Part shown: positions 24,267-32,276 of the stretch, in pieces
Layout of the letters: the number at the start of each line of letters is the position of its first letter
Numbering within the stretch: position 1 is the first letter of the stretch
From: Alphaproteobacteria bacterium
Lineage (GTDB): Bacteria; Pseudomonadota; Alphaproteobacteria; UBA828
Length of the DNA: 34,312 bases
NCBI GenBank assembly: GCA_022823305.1
Contig: JAJDXK010000055.1
Span: 1 to 34,312 of the forward strand
Reading direction: 5' to 3'
Program-made: the position numbers and the translations under genes
The notes under the pieces: generated by a model
The model's input: only the letters and a program-made list of their open reading frames with translations
Told to the model about the DNA's origin: nothing
Database searches by the model: none

Positions 24267-27233
24267 ATGTTCGGACGCTTCGGCATCGCGAGCCGCCTCT
24301 TCGCCGCGTTCGCCGGCGTCGCTGCTCTTTCCATCGCCGCCGGCGTCATCGGCTGGGTCGTCCTGCGCAACGTCGACACCGCCCAGACCACCATCGTCGA
24401 CCAGGCCATGCCGGCGATCGCCGAAGGGCGCATCATCGCCGAGACCTCGTCGCGGATCGCCGCTCGCGGCGCACTGCTCGCCAGTGCGACCAGCCAGCGC
24501 GAGCGGCAGGCCGAGGCCGGGATCCTGCGCTCCACCACCGATCTTCTCTCGGCCCGCCTCGACGCGCTGGAGGCGTACGGCTTCCCCGAACGGGAGGTCG
24601 CGGAGCTCCGGGGCGTCGTGTCCGATCTCGCCGCCAACCTCGACAGGCAGGACGGGATCGTCGCGGCGCGGATCGAGATGAACGCCGTCCTGGCTGCGTC
24701 GATCGCGCGCGCGCTCGACGCGGCCGGCGATCTCTCCACGCTTTCGGAGACGCTCACGTCGAACGCGGCCTCGGGCGCGACGGTCGTGATCTCCAACCTC
24801 TACGAGCTCGCCGAAGAGCCGGCGAAGCGGCCGGCGATGCTGGACGCCTTCGACCGGCTGGTGGAGGCCGATCTGTTCCTGCTCGAGCGCATGTTCGAGC
24901 TCAGGATGCGCGCCTCGGAGCAGGGGCTGCTGCTGAATCAGCTCGGCCGCGCGCGCGATGCGGACGAGATCGGCTGGATCGAGGAGCGCTACAGCGGCAA
25001 CCTGCGCATCCTCACGCGCCGGGTGGCCCTGATCGACGATCCCATCCGCCGCGAGCAGGGGGAGACGCTGGTTGCCGCGCTCGCGTTCGACGGGCCCCCG
25101 GGCAGCCTGGGTCTCTTCGACATGCGCCGCCGCTCGCTCTCCCTCGACGCGGCGCTCGCCGCGCTCGCCGACGACAATCGCGCGCTCACGGACCTGATGA
25201 ACGCGCACGTCGCCGCGGTCGTCTCGCGCTCCCAGCTCATCGCGGCGGACGCGTCCGAGGCGGCGGACAGCGCCGTCGAGTTCGGCGGCCTTACGGTCCT
25301 GCTCCAGATCGTGCTCTTCATCGCCATCGCCGGCGCCATCGCCTGGCTCTACGTCCATCGCAACATCATCCATCGGCTGACCTCGCTGCACCGGGTGATG
25401 CAGAGCCTGGCCGCGGGCCGGCTCGACGTGGCCGTGCCCACGGGAGGGCGGGACGAGCTCTCGGACATGGCCGACACGGTCCGCGTCTTCCGCGACAACC
25501 TGATCGACAAGCAGCAGCTCGAGGAGGAGCGCGAGCGGACCAACGCCGAGCTCAGGCAGCACAAGGAGGAGCTGGAGCGGCTGGTCGCGGAACGCACCGC
25601 GCAGCTGACCGAGGCCAATGCGCGCCTCGTGGACGAGGTGCGGAACCACGACCGCGCCCGTGCCCGCGCCGAGCAGGCGAGCCGCGCCAAGTCGGAGTTC
25701 CTCGCCACCATGAGCCACGAGATCCGCACGCCGATGAACGGCGTGCTCGGCATGCTTCGGCTGATGGCCGACGGCCCGCTCAGCGAGCGGCAGCGCCAGC
25801 AGGTGAGGGTCATGCGCTCGTCCAGCGAGATCCTGCTCGGCATCCTCAACGACATCCTCGACTACTCGCGGGTCGAATCCGGGGAAATCGAGGTGGAGCG
25901 CTCGGTCTTCGACCTGCACGAGCTGGTCGAGGATATCGTGGTTCTGATGCAGGGCCGCGCCAGGGAGAAGAACCTCGCTCTCGAGCTTGCGATCGCGGAC
26001 GACGTGCCGGCGGCGGTGACGGGCGACCGGCAGAAGCTGAGCCAGGTCCTGCTCAACCTGCTCGGCAACGGCATCAAGTTCACCGATCGCGGCGCCGTCG
26101 GGCTCACCCTGACGACGGGCGCCGATGCGGATGCGGTCTGCCTCGCCGTGCGCGACACCGGGACCGGCATCGCCGATGCGGACCTCGCCCACCTCTTCGA
26201 GCCCTTCTACCAGGCGGCTGCGTCGCGCCGCCGCGGCCAGCAGACGGGCACCGGGCTCGGCCTCGCGATTTCGAGGCGCCTGGTCACGGCGATGGGGGGC
26301 CGTATCGAGGTCGAGACGGAGCCGGGGACGGGCAGCCGCTTCTCGGTCACCCTGCCGCTGCCGAAGGGCGAAGCCGCCGCGCTGACGCCGGCCGAGGCGA
26401 TGCCGCGCGAGGCGACCGAGGCCGGCAAGGCGCTCCGCGTTCTCATCGTGGAGGACAACGTGGTCAACGCGATGGTTGCCGAGGCCTTCATCGCCAGGAT
26501 GGGCCACGAGCCGCTCGTCGCCGCCACGGCAGAGGAGGGCCTGGAGCTCCTCGAGGCCCGGAGCTTCGACCTCGTCCTCATGGACATCAGCCTGCCGGGC
26601 ATCGACGGCATCGAGGCGACGGAGCGCATCCGCGCCCACCCGGCCCCCGCGATCCGCTCGCTTCCCGTGGTCGCCATGTCGGCCCACGTGTTCGAGAACG
26701 AGATCGCCCAGCACCTGCAGTCCGGGATGGACGCCTTCATCGGCAAGCCCATCGCTCCCGACGCGCTCGCGGAGACGATCGCGAGCGTCCTCGGCCGCGC
26801 GCCCGCAGCGGTCGAGGCGGGAAGCGGCGAGCGAAGAGAAGCCGGCGACTCCCCGCTCATCGATCCCGCCGTGCTCGCGCAGGACCGTGCGGCGCTCGGA
26901 GCGGAGCGGGGCACCCTGATGATCGAGACCTTCATCGAGACGGCGCCGCTGCAGATCGCGGGAATCAGGAGCGCGCTGGCGGACGGCCGGGCCGAGCGGG
27001 CCGCGGACCTCGCCCATGCGCTGAGGGGCGCCGCTGGGAGCCTCGGGCTGCGCCGTCTCGCGGACCGTTGCGGCGCGCTCGAGGCGCGGGCCCGCACGCC
27101 GGAGGCGGCGGCGCTCGCCGGCGAGCTGGACGACCTGTTCGAGGTGTCGCGAGAGGCGCTGGTGACGCTCTGGGCGGGGCTCGACTCCGCCGCGCGCGAG
27201 GATCAGGTGGTGACCGCCGGGGTGAACACGTAA
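24267..27233 (+). CDS. torS: TorS hybrid sensor histidine kinase
   Basis: The 988-residue kinase has the complete TorS layout. A membrane segment at about 7-36 is followed by a long helical periplasmic sensor, a second membrane segment near 340-362, HAMP, and a coiled coil. Then come HisKA with H484 in MSHEIRTPMNG, HATPase_c (N-box near 596, DTGTGI near 630, GTGLGLAIS near 660), a receiver with D773 in LMDISLPG, and an HPt domain with H917 in HALRGAAGSLG. All phosphorelay residues are present, so the His-Asp-His-Asp relay to TorR should work. I chose the ATG at 24267 because it opens the membrane helix; a TTG twelve codons upstream is possible. Neither start has a good ribosome-binding site. 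Its 3' end overlaps torR by 31 bases. Confidence 0.9.
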   Translation: MFGRFGIASRLFAAFAGVAALSIAAGVIGWVVLRNVDTAQTTIVDQAMPAIAEGRIIAETSSRIAARGALLASATSQRERQAEAGILRSTTDLLSARLDALEAYGFPEREVAELRGVVSDLAANLDRQDGIVAARIEMNAVLAASIARALDAAGDLSTLSETLTSNAASGATVVISNLYELAEEPAKRPAMLDAFDRLVEADLFLLERMFELRMRASEQGLLLNQLGRARDADEIGWIEERYSGNLRILTRRVALIDDPIRREQGETLVAALAFDGPPGSLGLFDMRRRSLSLDAALAALADDNRALTDLMNAHVAAVVSRSQLIAADASEAADSAVEFGGLTVLLQIVLFIAIAGAIAWLYVHRNIIHRLTSLHRVMQSLAAGRLDVAVPTGGRDELSDMADTVRVFRDNLIDKQQLEEERERTNAELRQHKEELERLVAERTAQLTEANARLVDEVRNHDRARARAEQASRAKSEFLATMSHEIRTPMNGVLGMLRLMADGPLSERQRQQVRVMRSSSEILLGILNDILDYSRVESGEIEVERSVFDLHELVEDIVVLMQGRAREKNLALELAIADDVPAAVTGDRQKLSQVLLNLLGNGIKFTDRGAVGLTLTTGADADAVCLAVRDTGTGIADADLAHLFEPFYQAAASRRRGQQTGTGLGLAISRRLVTAMGGRIEVETEPGTGSRFSVTLPLPKGEAAALTPAEAMPREATEAGKALRVLIVEDNVVNAMVAEAFIARMGHEPLVAATAEEGLELLEARSFDLVLMDISLPGIDGIEATERIRAHPAPAIRSLPVVAMSAHVFENEIAQHLQSGMDAFIGKPIAPDALAETIASVLGRAPAAVEAGSGERREAGDSPLIDPAVLAQDRAALGAERGTLMIETFIETAPLQIAGIRSALADGRAERAADLAHALRGAAGSLGLRRLADRCGALEARARTPEAAALAGELDDLFEVSREALVTLWAGLDSAAREDQVVTAGVNT

Positions 27234-27907
27234 CCCTCGCCGTGCACCGTCACGATGAGCTCGGGGTTCCCGGGATCCTCTTCGATCTTCCGTCTGAGGC
27301 GCCGGACCAGGACGTCGATGGTGCGATCGCCCGGATCCCACGAGCGGTGGGTGATCAGCGCCAGCAGCCGCTCCCGCGAGAGAACCTGTCCCGGATGGTC
27401 CACCAGTGCCGCGAGCAGCTCGTGCTCGGCGCGGGTCAGTTGCACGCTCTCGCCCGCCGGCGAGACCAACTTGCGCGCCAGCGCCGAGAACTCCCAACCG
27501 GCAAAGCGGCGCACGGAGGCGGGCTCCCGCACGCCGTCGCCCGCGCGCCGCAGGACGCACTTCATCCGCGCGAGAAGCTCGCGCGGGTTGAAGGGCTTGG
27601 TGATGTAGTCGTCGGCACCGATCTCGAGGCCGAGGATGCGGTCCACGTCGTCGTTGCGGACGGTGACGAGGATGATCCCGACGCGGCTCTGCGCCCGCAG
27701 CTTGCGCGTGAGGTCCAGGCCGTCCTCACGCGGCAGGTTGATATCGAGCAGGATCAGGTCGGCGGCATCCCGTTCCAGGATGCGCCACATGCCGTCGCCG
27801 TCCTCCGCCTCGCTCACCCGGTGGCCGGCGGATTCCGCGTAGCCGGCGAGCTTGGTGCGGGTGACGGCGTCGTCCTCCACCACCACGATGTGAAAGGGAT
27901 CCGTCAT
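27203..27907 (-). CDS. torR: TorR response regulator (OmpR/PhoB family)
   Basis: This 234-residue two-domain regulator has a receiver with the acidic pair E11/D12, the phospho-acceptor D55, T82 and K104, and a C-terminal winged helix ending in TIDVLVRRLRRKIEEDP and VHGEGYVF. In E. coli, TorR receives phosphate from the TorS HPt domain and binds decameric tor boxes. It is convergent with torS, with 31 bases shared at the 3' ends, and divergent from the betaine-type binding-protein gene across 173 bp. That position matches torR relative to torC in E. coli and makes the downstream operon its most likely target. Confidence 0.9.
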   Translation of the reverse strand: MTDPFHIVVVEDDAVTRTKLAGYAESAGHRVSEAEDGDGMWRILERDAADLILLDINLPREDGLDLTRKLRAQSRVGIILVTVRNDDVDRILGLEIGADDYITKPFNPRELLARMKCVLRRAGDGVREPASVRRFAGWEFSALARKLVSPAGESVQLTRAEHELLAALVDHPGQVLSRERLLALITHRSWDPGDRTIDVLVRRLRRKIEEDPGNPELIVTVHGEGYVFTPAVTT

Positions 27908-28080
27908 ATCCGGGTCCCGTACATCTTCTCCGCGCTATTGTCACATCTTACAGCAAATTTTTTCAGGCCGTTTATTCGATTGGCCTGTCTTGTTCACAAC
28001 GCCTCTCTACGCTTCCACCGACCGGCGCAGAGGATTGCGCTCGGGGGAGACGGCATGCACGGAACGATGAGGAGGCGATT
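27908..28080. promoter_or_regulatory. Divergent torR / tmoX-like regulatory region with candidate tor boxes
   Basis: This 173-bp gap is the most A+T-rich part of the locus. TTGTTCACAA (27990-27999) matches the E. coli tor-box consensus CTGTTCATAT at seven of ten positions and is itself nearly palindromic. TTGTCACAT (27938-27946) is a weaker relative. A 6-bp inverted repeat CAGGCC/GGCCTG (27964-27969, 27982-27987) lies between them. GAGGAGG just before 28081 is the ribosome-binding site of the binding-protein gene. I could not define convincing -35/-10 boxes. Control by TorR is inferred. Confidence 0.4.
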
Positions 28081-29049
28081 ATGGGTGGAACGACGATGAG
28101 ACGATGGGCGATCGCCCTCGTGGCGGGGGCCGCAATCGGCCTGTCGGGCGCGGTGTCCGGCGTGGCACAGGCCGCGGACTCCGACGACCCGATCAAGATA
28201 CCCATCCACAACTGGTCGAGCCAGATCGTGGGCGCCCACATCCTGGGCAAGGTGCTCAACGGTCAGGGCTTCTCGACGGAGTTCATCCCCGCGGACAGCC
28301 AGGTGGTCTACACCTCCATGTGCGAGGGCGACATCGACGTGGTCCACGAGGTCTGGCAGGGCGCCTTCGGCGTGGCGTTCGAGCAGGTGGTGGGCGAAGG
28401 CTGCGTGATCGACGCGGCGACCCACGACGCCAAGACCCGCGAGGAGTGGTGGTATCCCGCCTATGTCGAGGAGCAGTGCCCGGGCCTGCCCGACTGGCAG
28501 GCGCTGAATGCCTGCGCCGAGATGTTCTCGACTCCCGAGACGGCCCCGAAGGGTCGCTTCCTCGGCGGTCCGGTCGACTGGTTGAAGCACGACGCCGAGC
28601 GTGTCGCGGGCCTCGGCATGGACTTCGAGGTCGTGAACGCAGGCTCGGCCGCAGCGATCTGGGCGGAGCTCGCATCGGCGTTCGAGCGCAAGGCGCCGAT
28701 CGTCCACTTCAACTGGACGCCCAACTTCATCGAGGCGATCTACGACGGCAAGTTCGTCGAGTTCCCCGAGTATGGCGAGGGCTGCAAGGACGACCCGGCC
28801 TGGGGTCCCAACCCCGACATGACCTACGACTGCGGCAACCCGAAGGACGGCTATCTCAAGATCGGCGTCTGGAAGGGCATGCCCGACAAGTGGCCGACGG
28901 CCTATGCCATCGTCTCGAAGATGAACCTGACCAATCTCGACATCGCGGTAATGTCCAAGCTCGTCGACATCGACGGGATGGAAGTGGAAGAGGCGGCCGA
29001 CAAGTGGCTCGCCGACAACGAAGCCAAGTGGCAGTCCTGGCTGAACTAG
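28081..29049 (+). CDS. tmoX: Betaine-type ABC substrate-binding protein, probable TMAO binder (TmoX-like)
   Basis: The 322-residue protein has a signal peptide (hydrophobic segment 9-27, cleavage after AQAA near 32) and an OpuAC/ProX-type mature domain. Tryptophans that could build an aromatic cage for a methylated cationic group are W45 (HNWSSQ), W92 (HEVWQG), W123-W124 (EEWWYP) and W212 (NWTPNF). An acidic pair, E130-E131, follows the double tryptophan; as I recall, TmoX uses a glutamate to contact the TMAO oxygen. Placement between torR and a Tdm-like gene favours TMAO over betaine, choline or proline betaine, but the family alone does not decide. A hairpin terminator follows. The start at 28081 has a strong ribosome-binding site. 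Confidence 0.78.
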   Translation: MGGTTMRRWAIALVAGAAIGLSGAVSGVAQAADSDDPIKIPIHNWSSQIVGAHILGKVLNGQGFSTEFIPADSQVVYTSMCEGDIDVVHEVWQGAFGVAFEQVVGEGCVIDAATHDAKTREEWWYPAYVEEQCPGLPDWQALNACAEMFSTPETAPKGRFLGGPVDWLKHDAERVAGLGMDFEVVNAGSAAAIWAELASAFERKAPIVHFNWTPNFIEAIYDGKFVEFPEYGEGCKDDPAWGPNPDMTYDCGNPKDGYLKIGVWKGMPDKWPTAYAIVSKMNLTNLDIAVMSKLVDIDGMEVEEAADKWLADNEAKWQSWLN

Positions 29050-29069
29050 CCTAGGACTTCCCGACGATC

Positions 29070-29112
29070 GGGGGTGCCGCCTGCCGCTGCCGGCGGCACC
29101 CCCGCTTTATTT
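29070..29112 (+). terminator. Strong stem-loop with T-rich tail after the binding-protein gene
   Basis: A perfect 12-bp stem (29070-29081 with 29092-29103) with a 10-base loop is followed by GCTTTATTT, an intrinsic-terminator shape 20 bases after the binding-protein stop codon. The ATPase and permease genes lie on the same strand beyond it, so it may be a partial terminator or the binding-protein mRNA end. Confidence 0.75.
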
Positions 29113-29224
29113 CGCGCACCTGCCGGCCCATAGTGAGCATGTCCCGCGCCGCAGGCTGCCGTGCTGCGGTGCCGAGAGAGCGGGGCAGCAGGATACGCTC
29201 CGCCGCAACCGGGGGAGGCGCGCC

Positions 29225-30247
29225 TTGGCCGAGCCGATTCTGACGTGCAGCAGCGTGTGGAAGCTGTTCGGTCCCAAGCCCCGCTCGTTCATGGGCAGGC
29301 ACGGGGGCGCGCCCGACCTCGCGGCGATCCTGGAAGAGGGCTACATCCCCGCCGTGCGCGACGCCTCGCTGGACGTGAACGCCGGCGAGATCCTGGTGAT
29401 CATGGGGCTCTCGGGCTCGGGCAAGTCCACGCTCCTGCGCTGTCTCGCCCGCCTGATCGAGCCGACCGCAGGCGCGATCGTGTTCGAGGGCCAGGACCTG
29501 CTCAAGGCGAGCAACCGCGAGCTCACGCAGCTGCGCCGCCACAAGATGGGCATGGTGTTCCAGCACTTCGCGCTGCTGCCCCACCGCACGGTGCTGCAGA
29601 ACGTGGCCTTCCCGCTCGAGGTCCAGGGCATCGACCGCCGCACCCGCGAGAACCGCGCCCGGGAGATGATCCAGCTCGTCGGCCTCGAGGGGCGCGAGCG
29701 CTACTACCCGCGCGAGCTTTCCGGCGGCCAGCAGCAGCGCGTCGGCATCGCCCGCTCGCTCGCGGTGGGACCCGAGCTCTGGTTCCTCGACGAGCCCTTC
29801 TCCGCGCTCGACCCGCTGATTCGCCGCGAGATGCAGAACGAGTTCCTGCGCCTGCAGAACATGCTGCAGAAGACGATCCTGTTCATCACCCACGACTTCG
29901 ACGAGGCCATCCGGCTCGCCGACCGCATCATCATCATGAAGGACGGCATCATCGAGCAGTCGGGCACCGCCACCGAGCTGATCGAGAACCCGGAGACCGA
30001 CTACGTGCGCGAGTTCACCAAGGACGTGGCGCGGGACCGCCTGCTCAGCGTCGCGACGGCGATGCGCCCCGCGGCGGCGGGCGAGGCGACGCATGGCGAG
30101 GTCAGGGCGGACTCCACGCTGGCGGACGTCGCACCGCAGGTCATCGAGGCGGAGCGGCCCGTGGCAGTCGTCGACGAGAAGGGCGAGCTGGTAGGCGTGG
30201 TCGACCGCTTTCGCCTCGTCGACGCGATGTATTCCGACCGCTCATAG
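29225..30247 (+). CDS. tmoW: Betaine/TMAO-type ABC transporter ATP-binding protein (TmoW/OpuAA-like)
   Basis: This 340-residue ATPase is of the ProV/OpuAA type. It has Walker A GLSGSGKST from G61, Q-loop FQHFALLPH, signature LSGGQQQR from 165 and Walker B with D189/E190. The N-terminal VWKLFG and long insertion before Walker A are typical of this subgroup. After about residue 285 only one CBS-like unit remains (STLADVAP ... GVVDRFRLVDAM), where ProV has two, so osmotic gating as in OpuA may be reduced. The start is a TTG at 29225, supported by GGGGGAGG upstream and by family resemblance from residue 1. The W/V naming follows my memory of TmoXWV. Confidence 0.82.
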   Translation: MAEPILTCSSVWKLFGPKPRSFMGRHGGAPDLAAILEEGYIPAVRDASLDVNAGEILVIMGLSGSGKSTLLRCLARLIEPTAGAIVFEGQDLLKASNRELTQLRRHKMGMVFQHFALLPHRTVLQNVAFPLEVQGIDRRTRENRAREMIQLVGLEGRERYYPRELSGGQQQRVGIARSLAVGPELWFLDEPFSALDPLIRREMQNEFLRLQNMLQKTILFITHDFDEAIRLADRIIIMKDGIIEQSGTATELIENPETDYVREFTKDVARDRLLSVATAMRPAAAGEATHGEVRADSTLADVAPQVIEAERPVAVVDEKGELVGVVDRFRLVDAMYSDRS

Positions 30248-30250
30248 GCC

Positions 30251-32251
30251 ATGGCCTCCGAGCGGACCCTCGGGGCATCGATCGGCGGGACGGTTGCGGC
30301 CACCCGCCGCCTCGTGCGCACGCCGGGCGCGGGGCCGCTGCTCGTGCTGGTGCCCTTCGTCGTGCTGCTGGCTCTCAAGCCGATCCTGCCGGCGGCCGGG
30401 ATCGTCTGGCCCGCGACCATCGCGGTTCCCTTCATCGACTGGATCAACGTCGTCGTCGACGCCTTCCGCAAGCACGAGATCTTCGGCGCCTTCACGGTCA
30501 AGGACGTGACGAGGGCGATCGCGTACGGAATCGAGTGGCCCCTCGACATCATGGAGGGCCTGCTTGCCGGGGGTTTCAAGTCGATCGGCATTCCCGCCAT
30601 TCCGTGGGTGATGATTGCGGGCCTCGCCGCGGTCTTCGGCTGGTGGCTCAAGGGCTGGCGGCTGGCGCTGCTCGCCGGCGGCTGCATCGTCTACTTCGCC
30701 ATCTTCGACAAGTGGTCGCTCTCCATGGTCACGCTCTCCCTCGTCCTGGTGGCGGCGCCGATCGCTGGCGCGGTGGGCGTGGCGCTCGGTGTGGTGGCGG
30801 TCAAGTGGCCGCCCTTCGAGCGTGCGCTGCGGCCGATCCTCAACGTCATGCAGTCGCTGCCGCACTTCTCCTACCTGATTCCGGTGGCGGTCTTCATCGG
30901 CGTCTCGCACCGAGCGGGCGCCATCGCCACCATCCTCTTCGCCATACCGCCGATGACGCGGCTCACGATCCTCGGGCTCAAGGGCGTGGCAGAGGAGGTG
31001 CGCGAGGCCGGCCGCATGGCTGGCTGCACGCACTGGCAGATGCTCTTCAAGGTCGAGATTCCGGCGGCGCGCGATTCTCTCATGCTCGGCGTCAACCAGG
31101 TCATCATGCAGTGCCTGGCGATGGTCGTGATCGCCTCCTTCGTCGGCGCCAGGGGCCTGGGCCAGGACCTTTTGCTCCGTCTCCAGAGCCTGCGCCTGGG
31201 GCAGGCGCTGGAGAACGGCGTGGCCGTGGTGCTGATGGCGGTGATGCTCGACCGGCTCAGCCGCGCGCTCTCCGAAAAGCAGCCGGAGCGCCGTCCCGAG
31301 GGCCCCTTCTGGCGCGTGCACCCCTATCTCGTGGCGGGCGCCGCGGTCATCGCCGCCTCGATCGTCGCCTCCCAGCTCACGCCCTACGCCCAGACGCTGC
31401 CCAGGTCGGCCACCATCACGACCGCGCCCTTCTGGGACGAGGTCGTCAGGGTCATCACGACCACGCTCTACGATCCGCTCGAATTCATCCGCGGGGATCT
31501 CCTCGTCCATGTGCTGATCCCGCTGCGCACCGGCTTCCAGTGGATGCCGTGGATCGCGGTCGCCGCGCTGGTCGGGACCATCGGCTGGCGGCTCGCCGGC
31601 CCCAGGCTGGCGGCGACGGCGGCGGGCTTCGTCTGCTTCATCGCGCTCACCGGCTTCTGGGAGCGCGCGTCGATCACCGCCTACATGGTCTTCTTCGCGC
31701 TGCTCGTCTGTCTCCTCGTCGGCCTGCCGCTCGGCATCTGGGCGTCACGGACGGCGCGCCGCACGCGCTTCGTGCAGCTCCTCTGCGATACCTTCCAGAC
31801 CTTCCCCTCGTTCATCTACCTGATCCCGGTAATCATGCTCTTCCAGGTGGGCGACGTTGCGGCGATCTCGGCCGTCGTGCTGTACGCGTGGATCCCGATC
31901 GTCCGGTACACCGTGTTCGGCCTGCGCGGGGTGCCGGCAGAGACCATCGAGGCGGCGGTCACCGCAGGCTGCACGCCGCGTCAGATCCTGTGGAAGGTGC
32001 GGATGCCGCTGGCCTTCCCCGAGATCATGCTGGGGGTCAACCAGACCATCATGTTCGGCCTCTTCATGGTGATCCTCGCGGGCTTCATCGGGACCAAGGA
32101 TCTCGGGCAGGAGATCTTCCGGGCGCTGACCTTCGCCGACGCGGGCAAGGGGCTCGTCATCGGCCTCTGCGTCGCTTTCATCGGGCTTGCGGTCGATGGG
32201 CTCGTCACGGAGTGGTCGACGCAGCGGCGGCGCCAGCTGGGCCTCGCCTGA
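30251..32251 (+). CDS. tmoV: Double-length betaine/TMAO-type ABC permease (TmoV-like)
   Basis: The 666-residue membrane protein contains two OpuAB-type permease units in one chain. Each has several hydrophobic helices and its own EAA loop: REAGRMAGCTHWQMLFKVEIP near residue 250 and IEAAVTAGCTPRQILWKVRMP near 565. Each loop is followed by a similar LGVNQ(V/T)IM segment. One chain could therefore form the full channel that normally needs two subunits. A fused permease is, as I recall, also described for TmoV and some choline/betaine systems. It starts three bases after the ATPase stop and ends 25 bases before the demethylase-like gene. Confidence 0.85.
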   Translation: MASERTLGASIGGTVAATRRLVRTPGAGPLLVLVPFVVLLALKPILPAAGIVWPATIAVPFIDWINVVVDAFRKHEIFGAFTVKDVTRAIAYGIEWPLDIMEGLLAGGFKSIGIPAIPWVMIAGLAAVFGWWLKGWRLALLAGGCIVYFAIFDKWSLSMVTLSLVLVAAPIAGAVGVALGVVAVKWPPFERALRPILNVMQSLPHFSYLIPVAVFIGVSHRAGAIATILFAIPPMTRLTILGLKGVAEEVREAGRMAGCTHWQMLFKVEIPAARDSLMLGVNQVIMQCLAMVVIASFVGARGLGQDLLLRLQSLRLGQALENGVAVVLMAVMLDRLSRALSEKQPERRPEGPFWRVHPYLVAGAAVIAASIVASQLTPYAQTLPRSATITTAPFWDEVVRVITTTLYDPLEFIRGDLLVHVLIPLRTGFQWMPWIAVAALVGTIGWRLAGPRLAATAAGFVCFIALTGFWERASITAYMVFFALLVCLLVGLPLGIWASRTARRTRFVQLLCDTFQTFPSFIYLIPVIMLFQVGDVAAISAVVLYAWIPIVRYTVFGLRGVPAETIEAAVTAGCTPRQILWKVRMPLAFPEIMLGVNQTIMFGLFMVILAGFIGTKDLGQEIFRALTFADAGKGLVIGLCVAFIGLAVDGLVTEWSTQRRRQLGLA

Positions 32252-32276
32252 GCGGCCGCGCGGGGAGGGTCGCGTC

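Noticed and set aside
19922-24796. Open frame of about 1,600 codons on the minus strand
   Set aside because: It runs through five better-supported genes in other frames and has no domain-like sequence. It is a base-composition artefact.
24194-28099. Open frames of more than 1,000 codons overlapping torS on both strands
   Set aside because: TorS carries all phosphorelay motifs in its own frame; the overlapping frames have none and are compositionally biased.
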